From Pseudomonadota bacterium (GTDB taxonomy: Bacteria > Pseudomonadota > Gammaproteobacteria > Halothiobacillales > Halothiobacillaceae), in NCBI GenBank assembly GCA_021795795.1, contig JAJYPA010000279.1, forward strand, positions 1 to 10,179: a DNA stretch of 10,179 nucleotides, in the 5' to 3' direction. The notes under the pieces are model-generated. The model saw only the letters and a list, made by a program, of their open reading frames with translations, searched no databases and was not told where the DNA came from. Shown one piece after another: positions 4,650-10,179 of the stretch (positions are counted from its first letter, which is position 1; the number at the start of each line of letters is the position of its first letter). Made by a program: the position numbers and the translations under genes.

Positions 4650-5960
4650 TCAATGGAAAATGAGAATACCAGCACCAACAGCACCCAAAGCTTCAACATA
4701 AGGACGGGCATTAGTAGCCAAAGTACAGAGAGGTTGAACAGAAATATTAAAAGTCTGACCAAAAGCAGAATAAGAAAGAGGGGAAGGACAAACAGCAGTA
4801 GATTGATTAGGTACAGCAAGACTTAAAGAAAAAGGAGTAGGGGAAACAGGAGAAACGGAAGGAGGAACAACCGAAGGAGGAACAAAAACACCAGCCTTAG
4901 GTTGAGGATTAGATTTAGTGGTGGTAGTGGTAGTGGTACAAGAACCGGAAGAGGTACAAGTTTGAACATCGGTAGTAGATGATTTAGTGACAGTTACATC
5001 AGGACCACCAGAAATATCATAAGAAGGGGTGGTAGTTGTAGTAGTAGTAGTATTGGTAGTGGGATCAGTAGAAGTGGTGGTGGTGGGTGAACCGGTAATA
5101 GTCTGATCGGGAGTAGGAACATCATAGGTATAGGGAGAAGGAGTAGGAAGAGGAATAGGAGATGGGTTATTCTCCTCAGCATCAGCTAATTCCTGCTGAT
5201 ACTGTGGATCATCAGCCAATTCCTTAGCAAATTCGGTTTGAATCTCACTAGGATTATTTTGGAAATAGGTTTCCATCTGAGAAGGAGAAGGAGAAAGAGA
5301 AGAAGAAGAACCGTTAGGACCAGCAGAAGGAGTAGCACCATTAGAACAAGCAGGAGCCTCACCTAAATCAAGAGAAGGAGGATTATTAAAACAACCAAGA
5401 GTAAAAGAACAAGTAGCAGTAGCACCAACAGAATTAGAAACAGAGTCACCATCAGGAACAAAATTAAAACCCGAACCAGCAGATTCAGGAGTAGAACCAC
5501 AGTAATAAGTTTCAGAATAAGGAGAAGAAGAACCAGCAGGAGAAGCTTGGTAAGCATCAGTCAACAAACCGAGTAAACCAGCACCGGCCATAATAGCAAG
5601 ACCGTAGGGATTAGAATCAGAAAGTAAATCACCAACACCATCAGCTAAATCAGCAATAGAAAGATTACGGGAAGCGGTAATAATACGACCAGCGATAGAA
5701 ATATTACCAGAAGAATCAATCAGTAAATCAGGAGCAGCAACGGTGTCAATAACACCATCAGAAGAACCAGCAGAAAAAGAACCAGCGCCCTGAGGCCCAA
5801 AATTAGAAGGAGAAAGTTGAGAAATAGACCAAGAGCCGTCAGGAGCCTGAAACCATTGGAGATTAGGCAAACCAGAATAAGCAGCAAAAGCAGGAAGAGA
5901 AACTAGACCGAGAGCACAAGCCAAAGCGCAACTAGTAAGGTAACGAGGTAAAAAGTCCAT
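4650..5960 (-). CDS. pIII-like virion adsorption protein with Thr/Ser/Pro-rich linker
   Basis: The 436-aa precursor has a signal peptide with a likely cut after AFA (residue 26). Residues 27-200 form an unrecognised Ser/Gly-rich domain. Residues 206-300 are a Pro/Ser/Glu/Asn-rich linker. Thr runs follow at 293-311 and 342-348, then a Pro/Val/Ser segment and a C-terminal piece (390-436) ending in a short hydrophobic anchor after PLCTLATNARPYVEALGAVG. That last motif resembles the C-terminus of inoviral attachment (TspB-type) proteins. The mature chain has eight Cys (154, 184, 190, 205, 335, 341, 391, 412), allowing disulfide-stabilised domains. It should bind the host receptor, probably a pilus, and cap the virion. 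AGGTGG lies six bases before the ATG. Codon use is T-rich, and the linker is built from imperfect triplet repeats. Confidence 0.85.
   Translation of the reverse strand: MDFLPRYLTSCALACALGLVSLPAFAAYSGLPNLQWFQAPDGSWSISQLSPSNFGPQGAGSFSAGSSDGVIDTVAAPDLLIDSSGNISIAGRIITASRNLSIADLADGVGDLLSDSNPYGLAIMAGAGLLGLLTDAYQASPAGSSSPYSETYYCGSTPESAGSGFNFVPDGDSVSNSVGATATCSFTLGCFNNPPSLDLGEAPACSNGATPSAGPNGSSSSLSPSPSQMETYFQNNPSEIQTEFAKELADDPQYQQELADAEENNPSPIPLPTPSPYTYDVPTPDQTITGSPTTTTSTDPTTNTTTTTTTTPSYDISGGPDVTVTKSSTTDVQTCTSSGSCTTTTTTTKSNPQPKAGVFVPPSVVPPSVSPVSPTPFSLSLAVPNQSTAVCPSPLSYSAFGQTFNISVQPLCTLATNARPYVEALGAVGAGILIFH
4917..5084 (-). repeat. Imperfect ACT/ACC triplet repeats encoding poly-threonine
   Basis: Two tracts of mixed Thr codons lie within the pIII-like gene: 5028-5084 (residues 293-311, mostly Thr with a few Ser/Asp/Pro/Asn) and 4917-4937 (residues 342-348, seven Thr). 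Near-identical triplets in tandem are prone to slipped-strand expansion or contraction, which would change linker length in frame. Confidence 0.8.
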
Positions 5961-5990
5961 ATATCCACCTAAGCCCCCGAAAAAAAGAAA

Positions 5991-6043
5991 GAAAAATAAA
6001 AAACAGGGGTAGGGGGGGAACTACGTTCTTGCCCCCCTACCCC
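5991..6043 (-). terminator. Strong rho-independent terminator after the major coat gene
   Basis: On the minus strand, GGGGTAGGGGGG (complement of 6032-6043) pairs with CCCCCCTACCCC (complement of 6006-6017) as a perfect 12-bp GC-rich stem with a 14-nt loop. It is followed by TG and a T-rich tract (TTTTTTATTTTT). It lies 10 bp after the coat gene stop and 46 bp before the adsorption gene. This matches the central terminator downstream of gene VIII in Ff phages, which keeps coat expression far above that of minor proteins. Confidence 0.92.
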
Positions 6044-6053
6044 ACTCCACCGA

Positions 6054-6350
6054 TTAACCGAAGAACATGCCTTTGGCCCACTTGTACACGATGGCAAGTC
6101 CCGCCAGCGCGATCAAAGCCCCACCAATGGCAGCAATGGCAGTGTCACCACTGGACGTAAAGCTGGCAGCCGCAGCAGTGGCAGCGGAACCCGCGCCACC
6201 CGAAGCGAATGCAGTACCAGCCAGAACCATGGCACCAACACCCGTCGCAATGGCAACACGCCGGGGGGACGCGAACTGGGCGATAGCACCCAGAGCACGG
6301 TCACGACGAGCAGAACGAGAAACTACTTCACCTTCCTTCACTTCATCCAT
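6054..6350 (-). CDS. Major coat protein precursor (pVIII-like)
   Basis: The 98-aa precursor has a long basic N-terminus (about 30 residues), a hydrophobic signal core and a cleavage motif AFA before Ser50. Cutting there leaves a 49-residue mature protein. This has a small-residue-rich amphipathic front (Ala/Ser/Gly), a hydrophobic core (AIAAIGGALIALAGLAIVY, 71-89) and a basic-aromatic end YKWAKGMFFG that contacts DNA. Length and layout match the 50-residue pVIII of Ff. AGGTGATGT precedes the ATG. The gene is the last of its transcript and is followed at once by a strong terminator, as expected for the most abundant virion protein. The long N-terminal extension before the signal core is less usual, but other inoviruses have it too. 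Confidence 0.9.
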   Translation of the reverse strand: MDEVKEGEVVSRSARRDRALGAIAQFASPRRVAIATGVGAMVLAGTAFASGGAGSAATAAAASFTSSGDTAIAAIGGALIALAGLAIVYKWAKGMFFG

Positions 6351-6398
6351 ACATCACCTCACGCTTATCAAAATCCGGGGAACTGCCCGGCCAGCTTG

Positions 6399-6644
6399 TC
6401 ACCGATTCAAAAAGAACCGGACCACAAAACGATATAAAGCCGCCAACATCAAAATGCCGATGATCGCAGGAGCCGCAATGTCAAACTGATCTTGGGTGAT
6501 GCCACCGATACCATAGACGGGCACCCATGCCGATGAATTGCAGCTATATGTTGTTACCGAGGTCGTAGAGGACGTTACGGCAGTCACATTAGTGCAAACA
6601 TTCAGAACCAAAGCCCCAGAATCGCCATCACCATCACCATCCAT
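6399..6644 (-). CDS. Small single-helix membrane protein, probable minor virion protein
   Basis: I prefer the ATG at 6644 (81 aa), because GGGGG lies 5 bases upstream. The frame is also open to a GTG at 6674, directly after the previous stop, which would add ten hydrophobic residues. The product begins with a DG repeat (MDGDGDGDSG), has a Thr/Ser-rich middle with Cys17 and Cys35, then ITQDQFD and a C-terminal membrane helix (about 56-77) ending in basic RFVVRFFLNR. It sits 48 bp before the coat gene, a place where inoviruses encode small pVII/pIX-type tip proteins. No signal peptide is obvious, as in those proteins. The family assignment is positional. Confidence 0.65.
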   Translation of the reverse strand: MDGDGDGDSGALVLNVCTNVTAVTSSTTSVTTYSCNSSAWVPVYGIGGITQDQFDIAAPAIIGILMLAALYRFVVRFFLNR

Positions 6645-6674
6645 AACAACCCCCAAGAAAAACCATATAAACAC

Positions 6675-7775
6675 TCACCGATCATAAGCCGCTAAATCCT
6701 CATGCTCTTCACCGTCCATATCTTGATCAAAGTCATCATCTATACCTGAACCCGCTACAGATTGACGTACATAGTTAAGCTCTAGGATACGTGCAGCATG
6801 ATAGGACAACTCAGCAGAAAGAGAGGACTCGCCATCACCCAGATCAATACAATAACCAAACACATCTTCCCATTGCTGTTCAAGACCACCAATAACATGA
6901 CTGGAAGACTGATACAGGGTTTCCTCTGAATCCTGCTTAGGAATAAAAGACCATGAAAAACCATCACCTTGTTTTAGCAGGCCACTATGAAAAAATACCG
7001 GCATACTCTCATGCAGGTCGGGATGAAACTCATGTGCATACACCAAACCATCAAGAACCTCTTCACGGTTATATGCACCTGAATTCAAAGCGCTATGCCA
7101 TGCATTCACTCTAGCTTGAGAAGCAGGCTGAATACCGTCATGCCGTCCAGATACACCGCCATTATCAGAGCCAGGTATGGAATCGGGGCCAACATCCGAT
7201 GTGAAGTCACCATCATCCGATACATCCATCTGGAAACCATCATGATCATCAACATTATCCAGTTCATCGTAATCCAGTAACTCAGCTAAACCATCATCAC
7301 GATCTGCCCAATCACCACCCCATTCATCCTCAGAACCATCTCCCTCACCAAAGGGCATAAAATCAGAACCGAAACCCGGAACAAAGTCGCCACCACCAAA
7401 AGAAGGGCGCCCCTCAGCAAGCCCACCACCAATAGCCACCGGACGGAGAAAAAATTTAGAAGTCGGTTTTACCTCAGTCTGCAAACTCCAAAACCGGGAA
7501 TAAGCACCATTAAAAGCATCACGAAAACTAAAAGCCTTCCCACGCTCAAAATGCACCTTCTTAGGATTACCAAGAACCCCCTTCTTACCAGCAGGACGCA
7601 CGGGCATTTTCAAATGCCAGCCGAAGGACCGCGCCACTAAGTAAAACAAAACAAAAAGACCAGCCACACCCAACAACGCCACACCAATAACGGGAAGCGC
7701 TTCAAAACCAATCTGTAAAAAACTGGAAACAATGGAACCCACTGCATTAGTGAGAACGTTGGCAGGCGTAGGCAT
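6675..7775 (-). CDS. Membrane-anchored acidic protein of unknown function in the structural operon
   Basis: The 366-aa product starts with a hydrophobic domain (LPVIGVALLGVAGLFVLFYL, about 27-46) preceded by an amphipathic N-terminus, reminiscent of a coat-like subunit. A basic stretch follows (56-80), then a Gly/Asp/Glu-rich acidic region (about 125-205), a mixed domain (220-340) with conserved-looking aromatic residues, and an acidic C-terminus (345-361). There is no signal peptide cut site. AAGGGG lies 9 bases before the ATG, and the gene begins 11 bp after the ssDNA-binding candidate. It is far longer than any Ff minor coat protein. A membrane-bound assembly factor, or a minor virion protein carrying a large cytoplasmic domain, are possibilities. 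I do not recognise the family. Confidence 0.75.
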   Translation of the reverse strand: MPTPANVLTNAVGSIVSSFLQIGFEALPVIGVALLGVAGLFVLFYLVARSFGWHLKMPVRPAGKKGVLGNPKKVHFERGKAFSFRDAFNGAYSRFWSLQTEVKPTSKFFLRPVAIGGGLAEGRPSFGGGDFVPGFGSDFMPFGEGDGSEDEWGGDWADRDDGLAELLDYDELDNVDDHDGFQMDVSDDGDFTSDVGPDSIPGSDNGGVSGRHDGIQPASQARVNAWHSALNSGAYNREEVLDGLVYAHEFHPDLHESMPVFFHSGLLKQGDGFSWSFIPKQDSEETLYQSSSHVIGGLEQQWEDVFGYCIDLGDGESSLSAELSYHAARILELNYVRQSVAGSGIDDDFDQDMDGEEHEDLAAYDR

Positions 7776-7786
7776 GGCAGCGCCCC

Positions 7787-8377
7787 TTAACCGTTAACAA
7801 CTTGGGGAGCAGGTGCAAAATCAGTAACCCGCTCACCCACATAAGCAATCTGGACAGAAGGCATAGGCGAACTGTATTTATTGCGCTTCACGGAAAAACG
7901 GATTTCACACATGTAAACGCCCGACTCCAACTCATTGGAAATAGACTCCAGGGCAAACTTGCCCACCACCCCGGTATCGTCGAAGGTCTCAGGGTCCAAA
8001 AGATGGAAAACCTGACTGTCAGAAGCCGAGTAAGGACGACCGTCAAACTCACCAGCCGGACGATGCACAGCGGATTCAAACCGACAAGGGAAGATCAGAA
8101 CCTGCCCACACTCAGCAAGGTATTCAGGCTCCGTTATTTCAATGGACGCCTTGCCGATCGGGGAAAACTGCACAGCACCATCAAAACCCTCCAAACTAGC
8201 AAAGGTGCGGCGAAACTTGCCGCGAGTATTGGCAAAAAAGCCAACGTCACGATTGGAGGACAACTCAATATCAATCTGGCGAGAGTCAAAAAACTTGAGC
8301 GTAACACGTTGAGAAAAACGGCCTTTTGGTGACTTCTCCACCTCACCGCCCTTGAATGCAAGATCAATTTTCAGCAT
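7787..8377 (-). CDS. Probable ssDNA-binding protein (gene V position), family not recognised
   Basis: The 196-aa soluble protein has a near-perfect AAGGAG Shine-Dalgarno sequence 5 bases before its ATG, implying high expression. It lies immediately after the replication initiator, where filamentous phages encode the protein that coats new viral strands. Residues 1-60 alternate basic and hydrophobic residues (KGRFSQRVTLKFFDSRQIDI, with FFANTRGKFRR after it) and may form an OB-like beta sheet with exposed aromatics. It is twice the length of Ff gene V protein (87 aa), so a duplicated or extended fold is possible. The N-terminus (MLKIDL) and beta-rich appearance agree with the role, but the assignment is positional. 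It ends 11 bp before the next gene. Confidence 0.6.
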   Translation of the reverse strand: MLKIDLAFKGGEVEKSPKGRFSQRVTLKFFDSRQIDIELSSNRDVGFFANTRGKFRRTFASLEGFDGAVQFSPIGKASIEITEPEYLAECGQVLIFPCRFESAVHRPAGEFDGRPYSASDSQVFHLLDPETFDDTGVVGKFALESISNELESGVYMCEIRFSVKRNKYSSPMPSVQIAYVGERVTDFAPAPQVVNG

Positions 8378-8418
8378 AAAAACTCCTTAAAATTGAGGCA
8401 AAGCCCCTCTATTGGCAA

Positions 8419-8447
8419 AATAAATCGCCCGAAAAAAACACTATCAA
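8419..8447 (-). promoter_or_regulatory. Candidate promoter for the structural operon
   Basis: TTGATA (complement of 8442-8447) and TTTATT (complement of 8419-8424) are spaced by 17 bp on the minus strand, giving 5 of 6 and 4 of 6 matches to the sigma-70 consensus. The element lies between the Rep terminator-like hairpin and the AAGGAG of the ssDNA-binding candidate, leaving a short leader with a small GAGG/CCTC hairpin. Confidence 0.4.
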
Positions 8448-8483
8448 AAACAGCACACTAAAAACGCTAGTTCGGTGTACCGG

Positions 8484-8513
8484 AAAAGGTAGCGCTGTTA
8501 GTAGCTACCCTTT
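8484..8513 (-). terminator. Terminator-like hairpin after the replication gene
   Basis: On the minus strand AAAGGGTAGC pairs with GCTACCTTTT (10 bp including one G-U) around a 10-nt loop, 12 bp after the Rep stop. Only four T residues follow, inside the stem end, so termination may be partial, allowing some read-through into the next operon. Confidence 0.55.
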
Positions 8514-8525
8514 CCCCTGCCCCGA

Positions 8526-9791
8526 TCAGCCCGCCTGCCGAAAGCATTCCTCATGCAGCCGAGCGATCACAAAAGGCAATGCCAGACCGTGAGACTGCTC
8601 TACAATGTCCAAACGTGCGCGAAGGGGCTTAAATTCGCGCACATTGCACGCAGAGGGTGCCTGACGTACCAAGGGCGCACCGTCCTGCAACATGGCATCA
8701 GAAACGCCCGCACGGCCCAACAAACGACGATGGGCATAAAATTGTGTCTTGCCGACACTCTGGCGAGCAGCGGCGAAACCATAGGCCCGGATGGATCCAT
8801 AAAAAGCGAAAGCCCGACGAGCAGCGCCGGGAGTCTTGGCAAGGGAGAGAAGCTCCTTCAACAAAGTGTCATCATTCATGGCAACCTCACGCGCAAACAG
8901 GTGGGAGAACTCGGATTCCCAGATGCGGGACAAATCCAAGCGATCCGCTAAGTAATCAACGGGAAAGTAAACAATCGGATTTTTTGAACGGGACGTAGAG
9001 AGCGCCTTGAAGCCAAGGCGGTTTAAGTAAATTTCAGCGTTTATAGAAAGATGGCCCATTTGATCTTGGGCAAAATATTCAGGGAGTAACCCCAAAGACA
9101 CCGCTTGCATGGATAACCAGGCAGCGCGGATCTGACACTCGAAGCGGGCCACGCCCTGGTGATCCTCGATCAACCCCTCAAGAAACTCAGTATCATTGGC
9201 AACACACTTAGGGGGGTGGGCTTTGAGATCGGCACCTTTGCAGTAAATCTTACCGACCTTCAGGCGGGAACCGAGGCCCTGATATAACGTCCGGCCGGAA
9301 GGGGCAGCATGAACGGCCAAAGGATCATCAGAAGCGCGTACATCCACAGACGCACGACGCTGGCCACGCTGAACACCGGCAACGGTATCAAACCAACTCT
9401 CTAGAGCGGCACGATTACCAAAATCATAACTATGAGTAACATCCAGACGGGCAACGAACCACCGACCGGCAGCAGGCCAAGAAGCAACGCACAAAACACG
9501 ACCGAATATAAAATCAATAATACGATTAGCAGCTTCGCGCAAAGTCTGAGGACCATCAATATTGTGCCCCTGATAGATCTTAGGGCTGGCTTCCACGGTG
9601 ATGCGTGTACCAACCGTAAGGCTGAAAGAATCCGCCCAACTCGGAAGGTCAAGACCCGTACAAATAGACCAATCAGTTGAACTGCCCGTGAAGTCGGTTT
9701 TAGTCAGCTTATGCATCTGGCGTTGCATCCAACGGACTGCATCGGCAGGAAACAGCTCAGCCGGAATGGTAAGGCGCATAGTGTCAATCAC
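8526..9791 (-). CDS. Phage replication initiation protein, gene II/X family
   Basis: The 421-aa protein opens with MIDTMRLTIP, the typical N-terminus of phage/plasmid gene II/X replication proteins (Phage_CRI-type N-terminal domain). It continues with RLDVTHSYDFG (115-125), a TLYQGLGSRLKVGKIYCKG segment (168-186), GADLKAHP and VARFECQIRAAWL (214-226), all characteristic of this family. It should nick the viral strand at the origin and drive rolling-circle replication; Tyr183 in the KIYCKG motif is a candidate nucleophile, though not proven. The start is GTG, overlapping the stop of the four-cysteine gene as GTGA, with GGGGG upstream. The length is normal. A second, shorter gene X-like start was not searched for in detail. 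Identification is strong from motif order and context. Confidence 0.9.
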   Translation of the reverse strand: MIDTMRLTIPAELFPADAVRWMQRQMHKLTKTDFTGSSTDWSICTGLDLPSWADSFSLTVGTRITVEASPKIYQGHNIDGPQTLREAANRIIDFIFGRVLCVASWPAAGRWFVARLDVTHSYDFGNRAALESWFDTVAGVQRGQRRASVDVRASDDPLAVHAAPSGRTLYQGLGSRLKVGKIYCKGADLKAHPPKCVANDTEFLEGLIEDHQGVARFECQIRAAWLSMQAVSLGLLPEYFAQDQMGHLSINAEIYLNRLGFKALSTSRSKNPIVYFPVDYLADRLDLSRIWESEFSHLFAREVAMNDDTLLKELLSLAKTPGAARRAFAFYGSIRAYGFAAARQSVGKTQFYAHRRLLGRAGVSDAMLQDGAPLVRQAPSACNVREFKPLRARLDIVEQSHGLALPFVIARLHEECFRQAG

Positions 9792-10015
9792 CGGCCACCC
9801 CCGAACGAAGGATATTCATGCGCATGACAGTAATAAGTGAGCATCACCGGGCGGGGAACCGAAGCAGAGCCGATAGAATAACGAGCCATAACAGACGTGC
9901 ACTGACCAAGAGAACCAATAACGTGCCTAAAATGCAGGCAGTTACCGCAACGCAACGGAGCACGACCAGAAGAAGAATGAGGGGTATCCTGAATATGCCA
10001 ATAGGAGGAACTCAC
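9788..10015 (-). CDS. Small four-cysteine (zinc-ribbon-like) protein upstream of Rep
   Basis: The 75-aa product carries CGNC (Cys23, Cys26) followed by His28, then Cys39 in GQC and Cys63 in YYCHAHE, a spacing suited to binding one metal ion. The CxxCxHF...GxC pattern is common in small zinc-binding proteins next to phage and plasmid replication genes. It starts at a GTG that overlaps the preceding stop (GTGA) and ends in the same type of overlap with Rep, so all are translated together. A GGAGG sequence lies at the start region of the message. It may regulate or assist replication. Confidence in coding is good from the paired overlaps; the function is inferred. Confidence 0.7.
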   Translation of the reverse strand: MSSSYWHIQDTPHSSSGRAPLRCGNCLHFRHVIGSLGQCTSVMARYSIGSASVPRPVMLTYYCHAHEYPSFGGGR

Positions 10016-10128
10016 CGGACACCCCCTGCCCTGCCCTCAAGCATCGAAGCAATCAGCAGGCCAAACAGGCCAGTGCAGCAGATCATGGAAAGCACAAACA
10101 GGGTGAAATGAACGTCTAGGGGAGTCAC
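10012..10128 (-). CDS. 38-aa single-helix membrane peptide
   Basis: From a GTG at 10128 the frame encodes a 38-residue peptide with one hydrophobic stretch (FTLFVLSMICCTGLFGLLIA, residues 8-27) after a polar start (VTPLDVH), and a short basic tail (EGRAGGVR). Its start overlaps the stop of the preceding frame as GTGA, and its stop overlaps the start of the four-cysteine gene in the same way. That double overlap is the main evidence that it is translated. Ff phages have similar tiny membrane proteins (pVII, pIX), but those lie beside the coat gene, not upstream of Rep. The function is unknown. Confidence 0.55.
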   Translation of the reverse strand: MTPLDVHFTLFVLSMICCTGLFGLLIASMLEGRAGGVR

Positions 10129-10179
10129 AGGACACCCCCAAGAGAACCAAGTTCATCAAAGAGGCGTATAAACCGACGC
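10125..10179 (-). CDS. C-terminal end of an upstream gene, cut by the window edge
   Basis: The last 17 codons of a minus-strand frame are visible (RRFIRLFDELGSLGGVL, then TGA). The stop overlaps the next start as GTGA, the same coupling used by the two following genes, which is why I take it as real. The basic/amphipathic end gives no family clue. If the window is circular, the frame continues into bases 71-1 and meets an in-frame TAG at 72-74, leaving only TTG as a possible start, so the gene would be very short. Confidence 0.4.
   Translation of the reverse strand, partial: RRFIRLFDELGSLGGVL

Noticed and set aside
8553..8998. Plus-strand frames of 132 and 113 codons over Rep
   Set aside because: Antisense shadows of a firmly identified gene.
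1..10179. CRISPR arrays, tRNA or rRNA genes, insertion sequences, tyrosine or serine integrase genes
   Set aside because: No regularly spaced repeats, cloverleaf sequences, transposase or integrase motifs were seen on either strand.

Overview
The window looks like a complete, or nearly complete, filamentous bacteriophage (inovirus) genome. Almost every gene reads on the minus strand, so the text below follows that strand from high to low coordinates. The recognisable core is a gene II/X-type replication initiator, a probable ssDNA-binding protein, a small membrane virion protein, a signal-peptide-bearing major coat protein, a Thr/Ser/Pro-rich pIII-like adsorption protein, a pVI-like protein and a Zot/pI assembly ATPase. 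No integrase, transposase or recognisable host gene is visible at either end. A 28-bp dif-like site at 370-397 suggests integration by the host XerC/XerD recombinases. Its arms fit a proteobacterial dif, so a Gram-negative (probably gamma- or betaproteobacterial) host is likely; the genus cannot be read from the sequence.

Layout. 10179-8526: replication operon made of a cut-off C-terminus, a 38-aa membrane peptide, a 75-aa four-cysteine protein and Rep, joined by three successive GTGA stop/start overlaps and closed by a hairpin. 8447-6054: a possible promoter, then a 196-aa protein in the ssDNA-binding position, a 366-aa membrane-anchored acidic protein, an 81-aa membrane protein and the major coat protein, ending in a strong terminator at 5991-6043. 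5960-3151: pIII-like, pVI-like and Zot genes, with strikingly T-rich sense-strand codon usage. 3150-3039: two stem-loops. 3038-1659: tightly coupled accessory genes (65-aa double-spanning membrane protein, lipoprotein, GT-B glycosyltransferase). 1658-1468: a large imperfect inverted repeat. 1467-1144: a membrane-anchored small protein.

The remaining 1.1 kb behaves as a control region. On the plus strand, 466-873 encodes a protein with two helix-turn-helix-like segments, preceded by a palindromic, possibly divergent promoter (331-342) and the dif-like site. Leftward lies a run of hairpins and a minus-strand terminator (1-215), which could be the phage intergenic region (origin, packaging signal or a small RNA). 

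How it works together: Rep and the presumed ssDNA-binding protein make and coat the viral strand; Zot drives extrusion through the inner membrane while coat subunits are added; pIII-like and pVI-like proteins form the adsorption end. The glycosyltransferase and lipoprotein are accessory cargo of unknown target, plausibly changing the host surface or the virion. Functions beyond the core rest on position and composition, not on database matches.
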